A program made the position numbers and the translations under genes. This document shows, one piece after another, positions 17,083-26,532 of a DNA stretch of 64,000 bases. The first letter of the stretch is position 1. Every line of letters starts with the position of its first letter. A model generated the notes under the pieces. That model saw only the letters and a list, made by a program, of their open reading frames with translations, had not been told where the DNA came from and did no database searches. This DNA comes from an uncultured Actinomycetes bacterium (lineage in GTDB: Bacteria > Actinomycetota > Actinomycetes > Nanopelagicales > Nanopelagicaceae), in contig CAIKKN010000031.1 of assembly GCA_903827945.1 (NCBI GenBank), positions 1-64,000 of the forward strand. The letters run 5' to 3'.

Positions 17083-17963
17083 TGTTAAGCGAAAAACTTA
17101 CGGGCGCGCTCATCGAATATGATCTTGACCCTGTGTCGGTTGAAGATCTAGCTCGCAGAACCATTGCAGAAGACCTGGATGGGGGAGTCGATTTAACATC
17201 GGATTCGACAATTCCTCAAGATCAAACGAGTTTTGCAGAATTCCGAGCGAGAAAATCGGGTTATGTAGCCGGAGTTGTTGTTGCGGCTGCTGTTCTTGAA
17301 GTCTGCGGAATCAGTGACTACTCCATACTTTCTGCCGATGGGCAGAGAGTCGAAGAAGGCCAAGTAATTTTGAGCGCGACTGGTAATACTCAGAAGTTAC
17401 TTCTAGCAGAGCGCACCGCACTTAATTTTCTAGGACGTTTATCTGGAATTGCATCTCTTACTCATCGATGGGTAAATGAAGTTGCAACGACATCTACAAA
17501 AATACGCGATACAAGAAAGACAACTCCGCTTTTGCGTGAATTAGAAAAGTTTGCTGTGCGAATGGGTGGAGGGGTCAATCACAGGATGTCTTTAGCGGAT
17601 GCTGCGCTTATTAAAGACAACCATATTTTCGCATCCGGTGGTATTTCCGAGGCTTTTCAAGCGGTACGCATGAAATATCCAAACGCTGTCGTAGAAGTAG
17701 AAGTTGACACATTAGAGCAGCTAAAAGAAGTTCTTGCTGCCGGAGCGGATTTAATTCTTTTAGACAATATGTCTTTAGAACAAACGCGCGCCGCAGTTCA
17801 AATTGCAGGCGGAAAGACGAAGCTTGAATCTTCGGGTGGATTGACAATTGAAAATGCAAAAGCTTATGCATCAACAGGTGTCGATTATTTAGCCGTTGGG
17901 GCGCTCACTCATTCGGCCCCCGTCATGGATATAGGCCTAGATTTCAAAGCGCAGAGAGGATAA
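17082..17963 (+). CDS. nadC: Nicotinate-nucleotide pyrophosphorylase (quinolinate phosphoribosyltransferase)
   Basis: The 293-residue enzyme makes nicotinate mononucleotide from quinolinate and PRPP. Typical segments are AERTALNFLGRLSGIA, the IRDTRKTTPLLRELEKFAV loop, GGGVNHRMSLADAALIKDNH and ESSGGLTIENA. Its ATG overlaps the nadB stop by one base, and coaX starts three bases after it. Confidence 0.95.
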   Translation: MLSEKLTGALIEYDLDPVSVEDLARRTIAEDLDGGVDLTSDSTIPQDQTSFAEFRARKSGYVAGVVVAAAVLEVCGISDYSILSADGQRVEEGQVILSATGNTQKLLLAERTALNFLGRLSGIASLTHRWVNEVATTSTKIRDTRKTTPLLRELEKFAVRMGGGVNHRMSLADAALIKDNHIFASGGISEAFQAVRMKYPNAVVEVEVDTLEQLKEVLAAGADLILLDNMSLEQTRAAVQIAGGKTKLESSGGLTIENAKAYASTGVDYLAVGALTHSAPVMDIGLDFKAQRG

Positions 17964-17966
17964 ATC

Positions 17967-18743
17967 ATGTTGCTGACGATAGATGTTGGAAATACGAATA
18001 CAGTCTTAGGGGTATTCGATCAAGATACCTTGGCACATTCCTGGCGAGTGAAGACAGATCCCCGCGATACCGCCGATGAACTCTGGTTGCAATATCGGGC
18101 TCTTATTGAAGGATTTGAAATAACTGGGCTTTCAATTTGCTCAACGGTGCCTTCTTCTCTAAGAGAGATACGCTCAATGGTTTCGCGATATTTTTCAAAA
18201 TTACCAACAACAATAATTGAGCCAGGTGTAAAGACTGGAGTACCGCTGCTTGTAGATAATCCAAAAGAAATTGGCGCGGATCGAATTGTGAATACATTGG
18301 CTGCGCATACTCTCTTTGGTGAGGATGGCCCATGCATAGTCGTTGATTTTGGGACATCGACAAACTTTGATGTTGTTTCTCCCGCTGGTGAGTTCTTAGG
18401 TGGAGCCTTAGCGCCAGGAATTGAAATTTCAGTTGAAGCACTCACGGCTCGTGCTGCCCAGTTGCGTAAAGTCGAACTTATAAAGCCTCGCTCAGTTATA
18501 GGGAAAAATACTGTTGAAGCCCTTCAATCAGGAACAATTTATGGATTCGCTGGACAGGTTGATGGACTAGTGAACCGAATCATTGATGAGTTAGATGTGC
18601 TGTATCCCAATTCTGGAGATGTCACCGTTATTGCGACAGGTGGATTAGCTCCACTTGTGATGGGAATAGCTGAGAATATTGATTTTCATGAGCCAGATTT
18701 GACTCTTATCGGTCTGCGTTTAATTCACGAGCGCAATAACTAA
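17967..18743 (+). CDS. coaX: Type III pantothenate kinase
   Basis: The 258-residue ASKHA-fold kinase phosphorylates pantothenate, the first committed step to coenzyme A. The N-terminal phosphate loop is DVGNTNTVLGVF (from residue 6), followed by GADRIVNTLAAH, VDFGTSTNFDVV and GGALAPGIEIS. It lies immediately downstream of nadC and shares the pathway of panC, three genes upstream. Confidence 0.94.
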   Translation: MLLTIDVGNTNTVLGVFDQDTLAHSWRVKTDPRDTADELWLQYRALIEGFEITGLSICSTVPSSLREIRSMVSRYFSKLPTTIIEPGVKTGVPLLVDNPKEIGADRIVNTLAAHTLFGEDGPCIVVDFGTSTNFDVVSPAGEFLGGALAPGIEISVEALTARAAQLRKVELIKPRSVIGKNTVEALQSGTIYGFAGQVDGLVNRIIDELDVLYPNSGDVTVIATGGLAPLVMGIAENIDFHEPDLTLIGLRLIHERNN

Positions 18744-18747
18744 CAGG

Positions 18748-18762
18748 TAGAATCGCGCCACT
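18748..18762 (+). promoter_or_regulatory. Leaderless-type promoter of lysS
   Basis: TAGAAT (18748-18753) with a nine-base spacer precedes the ATG at 18763 in a 19-base gap. No Shine-Dalgarno sequence is visible. Confidence 0.55.
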
Positions 18763-20259
18763 ATGAACCAGATTCCTGAGGATGACCTACCTGAACAACT
18801 TCGAATTCGTCGTGAAAAGCGTGCGGCAATTGTTGCTCGGGGCGCAGAGGCATATCCGGTCGCTGTTCCACGAACAGCTTCACTTGCTGATATTCGCAAG
18901 AACCATCAAGGGCTTGAAGTAGATGTAGCTACAGGCGTTATCGAAAGTGTTTCGGGTCGAGTTATCTTTAAGCGTGATACTGGAAAGCTTTGCTTTGCCA
19001 CTCTTCGTGAAGGCGATGGCACAGAACTTCAAGCAATGCTTTCGTTGGACAAGGTCGGCCAAGAGCAACTGGATTTATGGAAATCAGAAATTGATTTAGG
19101 CGACATTGTCTCTGTTACAGGAGAAGTTATTACTTCCAAACGTGGCGAGCTATCCATTCTTGCGCATTCATATCAATTAGCTGCGAAATCCCTTCGCCCC
19201 TTGCCTGTAGAACACAAACCGCTTTCTGAAGAGACGCGCGTGCGAATGCGTTATGTTGATTTAATCGTTCGGCCAGAAGCGAGAGTGAATGCTCGTCTTC
19301 GCCCCGCAGTTATGCGCCAATTACGCGAATCCTTTAACTCTCGAGAATTTATTGAAGTGGAAACCCCCATGTTGCAGGTAATGCATGGTGGAGCCGCAGC
19401 ACGACCATTTAAGACGTATAGCAATGCCTACGATATGGATCTCTTCCTACGCATTGCTCCGGAACTTTTCTTAAAACGTTGCGTTGTGGGCGGAATAGAG
19501 CGGGTCTTCGAAATTAATCGAAATTTCCGCAACGAAGGGGCAGATTCGAGCCATTCACCGGAGTTTGCAATGATTGAAAGTTATGAAGCCTATGGTGATT
19601 GGAACACAATGGCTGATTTAACTCGTGGCCTGGTCCAAGAAGCTGCAATGGCGGTTTACGGAACACATCAGGTGACCCATCACGATGGCACGATATTTGA
19701 TTTAGGTGGCACTTGGCGCGATGCAAATTTATTTGATCTTATTTCGGAGGGTGCTGGAGAGGAAGTAACAGCACAAACCGGCCTTGAAGATTTAAAGAAA
19801 ATAGCCCTAAAACTGGGGATAAAGATAGATCCTAAATGGGTTACAGGTAAATTGGCAGAAGAAATTTTTGAACATGTGACTGATGGAAAACTCATTGAGC
19901 CAATTTTTGTTCGTGGCTTTCCGGTTGATACTTCACCACTAGTCCGAGGACATCGTGCAGTACCCGGACTAGTCGAAAAGTGGGATTTATATGTACAAGG
20001 ATTTGAACTTGCAACTGGTTACTCAGAATTAATTGATCCGGTAATTCAACGTGAGCGATTGGTCGAGCAGGCATCGCTCGGTGCAAAGGGCGATCTTGAA
20101 GCGATGAATCTGGATGAAGATTTCCTACGTGCAATGGAATATGCGATGCCACCTATGGGTGGAATGGGAATGGGTGTTGACCGATTGCTCATGGCCCTAA
20201 CCGGACTTGGGATACGTGAAACAATTCTTTTCCCTCTCGTTAAACCGGAAGAGAATTAG
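18763..20259 (+). CDS. lysS: Lysyl-tRNA synthetase, class II
   Basis: The 498-residue enzyme charges tRNA(Lys). It has the N-terminal OB-fold anticodon-binding domain (about 50-150) and the class II core. Motif 1 is around [12 protein letters not shown], motif 2 around [24 protein letters not shown], and motif 3 near the C-terminus is [15 protein letters not shown]. The ending FPLVKPE is typical. It is full length. Confidence 0.96.
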   Translation: MNQIPEDDLPEQLRIRREKRAAIVARGAEAYPVAVPRTASLADIRKNHQGLEVDVATGVIESVSGRVIFKRDTGKLCFATLREGDGTELQAMLSLDKVGQEQLDLWKSEIDLGDIVSVTGEVITSKRGELSILAHSYQLAAKSLRPLPVEHKPLSEETRVRMRYVDLIVRPEARVNARLRPAVMRQLRESFNSREFIEVETPMLQVMHGGAAARPFKTYSNAYDMDLFLRIAPELFLKRCVVGGIERVFEINRNFRNEGADSSHSPEFAMIESYEAYGDWNTMADLTRGLVQEAAMAVYGTHQVTHHDGTIFDLGGTWRDANLFDLISEGAGEEVTAQTGLEDLKKIALKLGIKIDPKWVTGKLAEEIFEHVTDGKLIEPIFVRGFPVDTSPLVRGHRAVPGLVEKWDLYVQGFELATGYSELIDPVIQRERLVEQASLGAKGDLEAMNLDEDFLRAMEYAMPPMGGMGMGVDRLLMALTGLGIRETILFPLVKPEEN

Positions 20260-20269
20260 GCAACAATTA

Positions 20270-20767
20270 ATGTCAGTGAAAATTCGTCCCGCTCGGACTA
20301 GTGATGTAAAAGAAATCCGGAAGATTATTGATTCGTATGCCGCACCAGGACGCATGCTCGAAAAGGAAACTGTGACTCTTTTCGAAAGCGTCCAAGAATT
20401 TGTGGTGGCTGTGGAAGATGGCGAAGTAATTGGTTGCGGCGCACTCCATGTTCTTTGGGAAGATTTGGCTGAAGTTCGCTCCGTTGCAGTTGTTGAAGGC
20501 CGCCATAAATCTGGAGTGGGGCATCAAATTATGAAGGCAGTAATTGAGCGAGCAGAGAGCCTCGGCGTGAAAAGGATATTTTGCTTGACCTTCCAGACTG
20601 AATTCTTCGGGAAGCACGGTTTCGAAGTTATTGAAGGAACCCCAGTAGAGCCAGATGTTTATCAGCAGCTTCTTCGCTCATACGATGCAGGCGTGGCCGA
20701 ATTCTTGGACTTGGAGAGCGTCAAGCCAAGCACCCTTGGAAATACCAGAATGTTGAAGATTCTCTAA
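20270..20767 (+). CDS. GNAT-family N-acetyltransferase, likely short N-acetylglutamate synthase type
   Basis: The 165-residue single-domain GNAT protein has the acetyl-CoA loop region VRSVAVVEGRHKSGVGHQIM and a C-terminal FFGKHGFEVIEGTPV. It resembles the short amino-acid N-acetyltransferases that replace classical ArgA in actinobacteria (such as M. tuberculosis Rv2747), which would make N-acetylglutamate for arginine synthesis. Substrate assignment is by family resemblance only. The start is ATG 20270; an upstream extension of the frame would overlap lysS. Confidence 0.8.
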   Translation: MSVKIRPARTSDVKEIRKIIDSYAAPGRMLEKETVTLFESVQEFVVAVEDGEVIGCGALHVLWEDLAEVRSVAVVEGRHKSGVGHQIMKAVIERAESLGVKRIFCLTFQTEFFGKHGFEVIEGTPVEPDVYQQLLRSYDAGVAEFLDLESVKPSTLGNTRMLKIL

Positions 20768-20928
20768 TTTTCACCCTTTTTCGGGCATAAGTAAGCGTCG
20801 CCGCTGGTTGGAGTAAGTACTAGACCGTTGTCAGGCCCTTGCAAGACCTTAACAACGCAAGTTCCCAGGTGCAGCCCGTCCCGCCTAATAGGTAGGCTTA
20901 CCCTGAAATCGTAGAAAGAGGTGGCTTC
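20768..20928 (+). promoter_or_regulatory. clpC upstream region, longest noncoding stretch in the window
   Basis: A TAGGCT -10 candidate (20893-20898) lies inside the small inverted repeat GGTAGGCTTACC. The expected transcript start is near 20905, giving a leader of about 25 bases with AAAGAGG at 20915-20921 before the ATG. Unlike many neighbours, clpC therefore looks leadered. I see no tRNA or clear terminator in the remaining 120 bases. Confidence 0.5.
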
Positions 20929-23439
20929 ATGTTCGAGCGCTTTACCGATCGAGCCCGTCGTGTTGTCGTGTTGGCTCAAGAAGAAGCCCGCATGCTCAAC
21001 CACAATTACATTGGCACCGAGCACATTTTGCTTGGGCTCATTCACGAAGGTGAAGGCGTTGCTGCCAAGGCTCTGGAAGCACTCAACATTTCACTCGAAG
21101 GTGTCCGCGCACAGGTCGAAGAAATTATTGGACAAGGACAACAGGCCCCTTCAGGACACATTCCATTTACTCCACGCGCAAAGAAAGTTCTCGAACTTTC
21201 ACTTCGTGAAGCTCTTCAACTCGGACATAATTACATTGGTACAGAACATATTTTGCTTGGACTGATTCGCGAAGGTGAAGGCGTGGCCGCGCAAGTTCTA
21301 GTAAAGCTTGGTGCTGACCTCAACCGCGTTCGCCAACAAGTTATTCAGCTTCTTTCAGGTTACCAAGGTAAAGAAGCGGCGACATCAAGTGGCCCAGCCG
21401 AGGGAACGCCATCAACATCACTCGTTCTAGATCAATTTGGTCGCAATCTCACTCAAGCAGCACGTGAAGGAAAGCTTGATCCGGTCATAGGCCGTGAAAA
21501 AGAAATTGAACGTGTAATGCAAGTTCTTTCACGTCGCACAAAGAACAATCCTGTTCTTATTGGAGAACCAGGCGTTGGCAAGACTGCAATTGTTGAAGGC
21601 CTTGCACAAGCAATCGTTAAAGGCGATATTCCTGAAACTCTTCGCGACAAGCAGGTTTACTCACTTGATCTTGGCGCTCTCGTTGCGGGAAGTCGATACC
21701 GTGGAGATTTTGAAGAGCGTTTAAAGAAAGTTTTGAAAGAAATCCGCACTCGTGGAGATATCGTTCTTTTCATTGACGAGATTCACACACTTGTGGGCGC
21801 TGGCGCAGCTGAAGGTGCAATCGACGCTGCGAGCATTTTGAAGCCGATGTTAGCTCGAGGTGAACTACAGACAATTGGCGCAACAACTCTTGATGAGTAC
21901 CGAAAGCATCTGGAAAAGGACGCTGCCCTTGAGCGTCGTTTTCAACCAATTCAGGTTGCCGAGCCTTCATTAGCCCATGCAATTGAAATTCTTAAAGGAT
22001 TGCGCGATCGCTACGAGACACATCACAAGGTCTCCATAACAGATGATGCAATTGTTGCTGCGGCAACTCTTGCTGACCGTTATGTATCTGATCGATTCCT
22101 TCCAGATAAGGCAATTGATTTGATTGACGAAGCCGGCTCAAGACTTCGCATACGTCGCATGACTGCTCCACCAGAGTTGCGCGAATATGATGACCGTATT
22201 GCAGAAGCGCGCAAGGAGAAAGAATCTGCCATTGATGGGCAAGATTTTGAAAAGGCAGCTTCACTTCGCGACAAAGAGAAGAACTTAATTGCGGAGAAAG
22301 CTGATCGTGAAAAGAATTGGAAGGATGGCGATCTAGACGTTGCTGCAGTTGTTGACGAAGAGTTAATTGCTGAAGTTCTCTCGACCGCTACTGGAATTCC
22401 AGTATTTAAGCTGACCGAAGAAGAAACGGCTCGTTTGCTTCGCATGGAAGATGAGCTTCATCGCCGCGTTATTGGTCAAGATCAAGCAATTAAAGCTTTG
22501 TCTCAAGCAATTCGTCGTACACGCGCGGGTCTAAAAGATCCAAAGCGTCCTGGTGGTTCATTTATTTTTGCTGGCCCATCTGGAGTTGGAAAGACAGAAC
22601 TTTCTCGCACACTCGCTCAATTCCTCTTTGGAAGTGACGACGCCCTCATACAACTCGATATGTCTGAGTACTCTGAAAAGCACACAGCATCTCGCCTCTT
22701 TGGCGCGCCTCCGGGCTATGTAGGTTATGACGAAGGTGGACAACTGACTGAGAAAGTACGTCGCAAGCCATTCTCAGTGGTTCTATTCGACGAAGTTGAA
22801 AAGGCGCACCCTGATATCTTCAATTCACTTCTTCAAGTTCTTGAAGATGGACGATTGACTGATTCACAAGGTCGTGTTGTTGATTTCAAGAACACCATCA
22901 TCATTATGACTACAAACCTCGGTACTCGCGATATTTCAAAGAGTCTCGGCCTTGGATTCCATAATGCATCTGATGTGCTTGGGAACTACGAGCGCATGAA
23001 GGCAAAAGTGAGTGATGAATTGAAGTCACACTTCCGCCCAGAATTTCTCAACCGTATCGATGACATCGTGGTATTCCACCAGTTGTCAGAAGCTGAAATC
23101 ATTCAAATTGTTGATCTCATGATTCACAATTTGGACGATCGTCTCAAGGCAAAAGATATGGGTATCGAACTTACTCCAACTGCGAAAGCACTCTTGGCCA
23201 AGCGTGGATATGACCCACTTCTTGGTGCAAGGCCGCTTCGCCGCACCATTCAACGAGAAATCGAAGATGTGCTCTCTGAAAAGATTTTGTTTGGTGATGT
23301 AAAGCCGGGCGAAATAACTCTTGTTGATGTAGCGGCTGGTGGCGAAAATGAGAAGGAGACCTTTACATTTAGAGGTGTTCCAAAGACTCAAGCGCCAGAC
23401 TCTCCTGGGGATCTAGCTGGAGAACCAGCAACAAACTAA
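20929..23439 (+). CDS. clpC: ATP-dependent Clp protease ATPase subunit ClpC
   Basis: The 836-residue Hsp100 unfoldase feeds substrates to ClpP. Two N-terminal Clp repeats (about 1-150) each contain [14 protein letters not shown]. The first AAA module has Walker A GEPGVGKT (212-219). A middle region with a UVR-like motif ([12 protein letters not shown]) follows. The second AAA module has GPSGVGKT (549-556), and the C-terminus has [16 protein letters not shown]. The adaptor-binding N-domain and the middle domain identify ClpC rather than ClpA or ClpB. Its stop interlocks with that of the convergent mutY gene. Confidence 0.97.
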   Translation: MFERFTDRARRVVVLAQEEARMLNHNYIGTEHILLGLIHEGEGVAAKALEALNISLEGVRAQVEEIIGQGQQAPSGHIPFTPRAKKVLELSLREALQLGHNYIGTEHILLGLIREGEGVAAQVLVKLGADLNRVRQQVIQLLSGYQGKEAATSSGPAEGTPSTSLVLDQFGRNLTQAAREGKLDPVIGREKEIERVMQVLSRRTKNNPVLIGEPGVGKTAIVEGLAQAIVKGDIPETLRDKQVYSLDLGALVAGSRYRGDFEERLKKVLKEIRTRGDIVLFIDEIHTLVGAGAAEGAIDAASILKPMLARGELQTIGATTLDEYRKHLEKDAALERRFQPIQVAEPSLAHAIEILKGLRDRYETHHKVSITDDAIVAAATLADRYVSDRFLPDKAIDLIDEAGSRLRIRRMTAPPELREYDDRIAEARKEKESAIDGQDFEKAASLRDKEKNLIAEKADREKNWKDGDLDVAAVVDEELIAEVLSTATGIPVFKLTEEETARLLRMEDELHRRVIGQDQAIKALSQAIRRTRAGLKDPKRPGGSFIFAGPSGVGKTELSRTLAQFLFGSDDALIQLDMSEYSEKHTASRLFGAPPGYVGYDEGGQLTEKVRRKPFSVVLFDEVEKAHPDIFNSLLQVLEDGRLTDSQGRVVDFKNTIIIMTTNLGTRDISKSLGLGFHNASDVLGNYERMKAKVSDELKSHFRPEFLNRIDDIVVFHQLSEAEIIQIVDLMIHNLDDRLKAKDMGIELTPTAKALLAKRGYDPLLGARPLRRTIQREIEDVLSEKILFGDVKPGEITLVDVAAGGENEKETFTFRGVPKTQAPDSPGDLAGEPATN

Positions 23440-24275
23440 TCCGCTAATTTGAAGCTCTTGCCGATAGTCTCAACGAGACCGTCGGCAAGAAGTGTTTTTA
23501 GGGCTTTTTCAATTTGATCTTCATCATTCCATAATTTATTCAGAGCTGATTTACTGAGCCGATTGTTTTCGCGAAGTGCTTGAACAACCGTACCGCGGCA
23601 CTTTCTATCCGTTCCATGCCAGGCTTGTGTCTTGCTTTTGATTTCTGATTTTGGATAATTAGCTGCGCGCCAAGCGCAACTTTTCGCTACGGGACACTCT
23701 TCACATAGGGGCGATCGCGCGGTGCAAATGAGTGCACCAAATTCCATCGTCGCAGCGGCCCATTTAGCTCCGTCATCTGGGATCAACTCTTGGCGGATCT
23801 TACGTTCATATTGGGAGGGTGAAGCTGTTGGAACCTCAACCCCATCATAAAAACGAGAGAAGAATCGCCTTATATTGATGTCGAGGACAAGAGTTGAATC
23901 TCCGTAGGCAAACGCCACAATCGCTGCAGCGGTGTAATCGCCAACACCAGGAAGTGCGCGAAGAACTTCAGGCGCTCTTGGAACTTTATTATTATGTTCT
24001 GAGGAAATAATTCTTGCTGCTTCATAGAGTCGTAGGGCGCGACGCGGATAACCCAAACGTCCCCAAGCCGAAATCACATCTGATTTCTTTGCCGCAGAAA
24101 GTGATGCCGGATCTGGCCATCGATCCATCCACTCAATCCATTTAGGAAGCACGCGATTTACAGGGGTTTGTTGCAGCATATATTCGCTGACCATGACACC
24201 CCATGGATTGCTCTTACGCCATGGCAAGTCACGTTTATTCTCATCAAACCAGTCCAGAATTACAGATTGCTTCAC
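23436..24275 (-). CDS. mutY: A/G-specific adenine glycosylase
   Basis: The 279-residue base-excision repair enzyme removes adenine mispaired with 8-oxoguanine. The catalytic Glu31 lies in SEYMLQQT, the helix-hairpin-helix is LPGVGDYTAAA (109-119), and the catalytic Asp132 is in VLDINIRR. The iron-sulfur loop Cys184-X6-Cys191-X2-Cys194-X5-Cys200 is canonical. The C-terminal NUDIX-like domain that helps recognise 8-oxoG in E. coli MutY is absent. Only about 75 residues follow the cluster, and these look like a small winged-helix segment. It is downstream of radA with a three-base gap. Confidence 0.93.
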   Translation of the reverse strand: MKQSVILDWFDENKRDLPWRKSNPWGVMVSEYMLQQTPVNRVLPKWIEWMDRWPDPASLSAAKKSDVISAWGRLGYPRRALRLYEAARIISSEHNNKVPRAPEVLRALPGVGDYTAAAIVAFAYGDSTLVLDINIRRFFSRFYDGVEVPTASPSQYERKIRQELIPDDGAKWAAATMEFGALICTARSPLCEECPVAKSCAWRAANYPKSEIKSKTQAWHGTDRKCRGTVVQALRENNRLSKSALNKLWNDEDQIEKALKTLLADGLVETIGKSFKLAD

Positions 24276-24278
24276 TTA

Positions 24279-25643
24279 TTAGCCGATTCGCACGCGGCTA
24301 ATTGCTTGTTCTAATCGCCCAACTTCCATTATCTCAATTCCTGGGATTTTAATATCTGAACCAACTGGAACAAGTGCGCGTTTAAATCCGAGGCGAGCAG
24401 CTTCTTGAATACGTTGAAGTGCCCCATTCACTTTTCTTATTTCACCAGCAAGGCCTACTTCGCCAATTGCTACTAAATCTGATGGGAGAGCAAGTCCTTT
24501 TGCTGCAGATGCAACGGCCAGCGCAACTGCTAAGTCTGCAGATGGCTCATTCATTTTCATTCCGCCAACTGTTGCGACGTAAATTTCGCGGCCCGAGAGT
24601 TTTACTCCTGCTCTGAGCTCCAAGACAGCTAGAGTCATTGCTGTTCTTGCATTATCAAGACCTGAAGTAACTCGACGAGCATTTCCAAACTCTGATGCAG
24701 GTACGCCAACGAGCGCTTGAATTTCGGCAAGAAGTGGGCGTCTTCCTTCTAAGGCAACCGTTACGCATGTTCCTGGAACAGGTTCAGTATGCCTGGTCGT
24801 AAATAATCCCGTGGGATCGGTAAGACTTGTGATTCCCTGCTCGTTCATATCAAAGCAACCAACTTCATCAGATGCCCCGAAACGGTTCTTGATTGCACGG
24901 ATAAGACGTAGACGTGAGTGACGCTCGCCTTCGAAATTGAGAACAACGTCAACAAGGTGTTCAAGAATACGTGGGCCAGCGATTGATCCATCTTTTGTTA
25001 CATGGCCAACTAGAACTACGGTGATATTTCTATCTTTTGCAATTCGTATAAGCGCTGCTGCAATTTCTCGAACTTGAGTCACGCCACCTGGCGCTCCATC
25101 AACTGCCGAGCTAACAATCGTCTGAATTGAGTCGATAATAAGAAGTTCAGGTTGAACTTGATCTACTTGTGCGATTACCGAACTAAGTTCATTTTCAGCA
25201 GCTAACCAAAGATTTGGATCGATTGCATTGAGGCGTTCTGCTCGTAACCTCACTTGTGAGGCAGATTCTTCTCCGGAGATGTAAAGGGATGTAATTCCCG
25301 CTCTTGCGCTTTCAGATGCAACGGAGAGAAGAAGTGTGGATTTACCTACGCCTGGCTCACCTGCAAGCAAAATGGCTGCTCCTGGAACAAGCCCCCCACC
25401 TAAAACACGGTCAAGTTCGCTAACACCTGATGAGCGTGCGCTGGCTTTTTCTAAACTAACTTCACCAATCGGACGAGCTGGAGATGTAACTGTTCCTGCA
25501 ACGAGTGAAAGTTTCTTTGGCGCTGCAACTTCTTCGACGCAGCCCCAGGCTTGGCATTCACCACAACGGCCAACCCATTTCGTCGCAGTCCAACCACATT
25601 CAACACATCTATATGGATCTTTCGCGGGAGCACCTTTTGCCAT
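24279..25643 (-). CDS. radA: DNA repair protein RadA
   Basis: The 454-residue RecA-like ATPase helps process recombination intermediates. The N-terminal zinc finger has Cys13, Cys16, Cys27 and Cys30. Walker A GEPGVGKST starts at residue 95, the RadA-specific KNRFG motif lies in AIKNRFGASDEVG, and the C-terminal third is the Lon-protease-like domain (ending AIGEVGLAGEIRKV and beyond). It is probably co-transcribed with mutY. Confidence 0.96.
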   Translation of the reverse strand: MAKGAPAKDPYRCVECGWTATKWVGRCGECQAWGCVEEVAAPKKLSLVAGTVTSPARPIGEVSLEKASARSSGVSELDRVLGGGLVPGAAILLAGEPGVGKSTLLLSVASESARAGITSLYISGEESASQVRLRAERLNAIDPNLWLAAENELSSVIAQVDQVQPELLIIDSIQTIVSSAVDGAPGGVTQVREIAAALIRIAKDRNITVVLVGHVTKDGSIAGPRILEHLVDVVLNFEGERHSRLRLIRAIKNRFGASDEVGCFDMNEQGITSLTDPTGLFTTRHTEPVPGTCVTVALEGRRPLLAEIQALVGVPASEFGNARRVTSGLDNARTAMTLAVLELRAGVKLSGREIYVATVGGMKMNEPSADLAVALAVASAAKGLALPSDLVAIGEVGLAGEIRKVNGALQRIQEAARLGFKRALVPVGSDIKIPGIEIMEVGRLEQAISRVRIG

Positions 25644-25655
25644 GAGAGAACCTTA
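25644..25655 (-). promoter_or_regulatory. Leaderless-type promoter of radA-mutY
   Basis: On the minus strand TAAGGT (25650-25655) is followed by TCTCTC and the ATG. The same TCTCTC spacer is found before the deacetylase start at 1152. Confidence 0.5.
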
Positions 25656-25670
25656 ATAGAAAGCGGTGAC

Positions 25671-26477
25671 TTAACGCTTTCCGGCGATTGTGGCTGGGTG
25701 AATTGCAAGAAGTGGGAGGGATTTTTCTTTAAATGAGCGGAGAATTTCCATTCGGTTATCGCAGTGCTTTGCCAAAATCGCATAGCCCTCTTCACCCATC
25801 ATGGCTATCAGCTCTGTCTTGTTAGAAACATAGACGGGCTCGGCGCCATTGTGGGCTTCTGTGTTGCCAGTGCAATACCAATTGAAGTCCGCGCCACCAT
25901 CGCCCCATGCGAGTCGTTCGTACTCGCCAATTACGGTTATATGAATTTCTCGTTCACCAAATTCGCGAGTTTCAAAACTTCTGCGAATCGGCAACTGCCA
26001 ACAAACATCTGGTTTTGTTTCAACAAAATGAATATCTTCTTTTTGAGCAAGATGGTGAAGTACACATCCAAAATCACCAGTAAAGCCAGGTGACTCATAC
26101 CCTTTACGATTTAAGAAAATACATGATGCTTCAACCATCCGAGTTTTGCGATCTTTATCTAGACCAACTTCTGAAACTCTCAGCGCTCCGCCTTTTTTCT
26201 TTGGGCGAGCTTCATCGTAGAATTGCCACATCTCTGGAGTTAAGCGTTCTGCAACTTTTAAAGTTCGTGCCTCATCATCGCTGTCAGAGTAGTAGGCACC
26301 ATCTGAGCAACATCCCGCATCGGGTTTATCCGCGTCGATACCGCAGCAACCATTTCCGTAAATACAGTTCCAGTAGGAAGTGAGCCAAGTGAGGTCACAG
26401 CGGAATAAATCTTCTGGCTGTTCGGGGTTGGAAAACTCAACCCAATCGCGCGAAAAGTGTGGATTAACCTCAGACAT
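25671..26477 (-). CDS. Cysteine-rich conserved protein of unknown function
   Basis: With the ATG at 26477 the protein has 268 residues and no signal peptide. The N-terminal third carries a dense cysteine cluster: Cys27, Cys38, Cys44-Cys45 and Cys56-Cys57, in a context of RCDLTWLTSYWNCIYGNGC. Further cysteines occur in ASCIFLNRKG, GDFGCVLHHLA, DVCWQLP, WYCTG and KHCDN. This pattern suggests a metal or iron-sulfur site. It resembles an uncharacterised family I recall from other actinobacteria, but I cannot name a function. It is divergent from proC and upstream of radA in the same direction. The frame extends upstream, but that start would overlap proC. Confidence 0.8.
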   Translation of the reverse strand: MSEVNPHFSRDWVEFSNPEQPEDLFRCDLTWLTSYWNCIYGNGCCGIDADKPDAGCCSDGAYYSDSDDEARTLKVAERLTPEMWQFYDEARPKKKGGALRVSEVGLDKDRKTRMVEASCIFLNRKGYESPGFTGDFGCVLHHLAQKEDIHFVETKPDVCWQLPIRRSFETREFGEREIHITVIGEYERLAWGDGGADFNWYCTGNTEAHNGAEPVYVSNKTELIAMMGEEGYAILAKHCDNRMEILRSFKEKSLPLLAIHPATIAGKR

Positions 26478-26491
26478 AGAGTGAAAGGGTA
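26478..26491 (-). promoter_or_regulatory. Leaderless-type promoter of the cysteine-rich protein gene
   Basis: On the minus strand TACCCT (26486-26491) lies eight bases before the ATG. This supports the start at 26477 rather than a longer frame. Confidence 0.45.
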
Positions 26492-26520
26492 GGGCTAAAT
26501 CCAAAATAAAGCACATTCGG

Positions 26521-26532
26521 TAGAGTGCACCC
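26521..26532 (+). promoter_or_regulatory. Leaderless-type promoter of proC
   Basis: TAGAGT (26521-26526) followed by GCACCC leads to the ATG at 26533. No Shine-Dalgarno sequence is present. Confidence 0.55.

Noticed and set aside
20764-21045. Minus-strand open frame between the GNAT gene and clpC, ending in a plausible-looking C-terminus and interlocking with the GNAT stop
   Set aside because: All possible ATG or GTG starts lie inside clpC on the opposite strand. The part outside clpC has no usable start codon, and no family is recognisable. The neat stop interlock alone is not enough.
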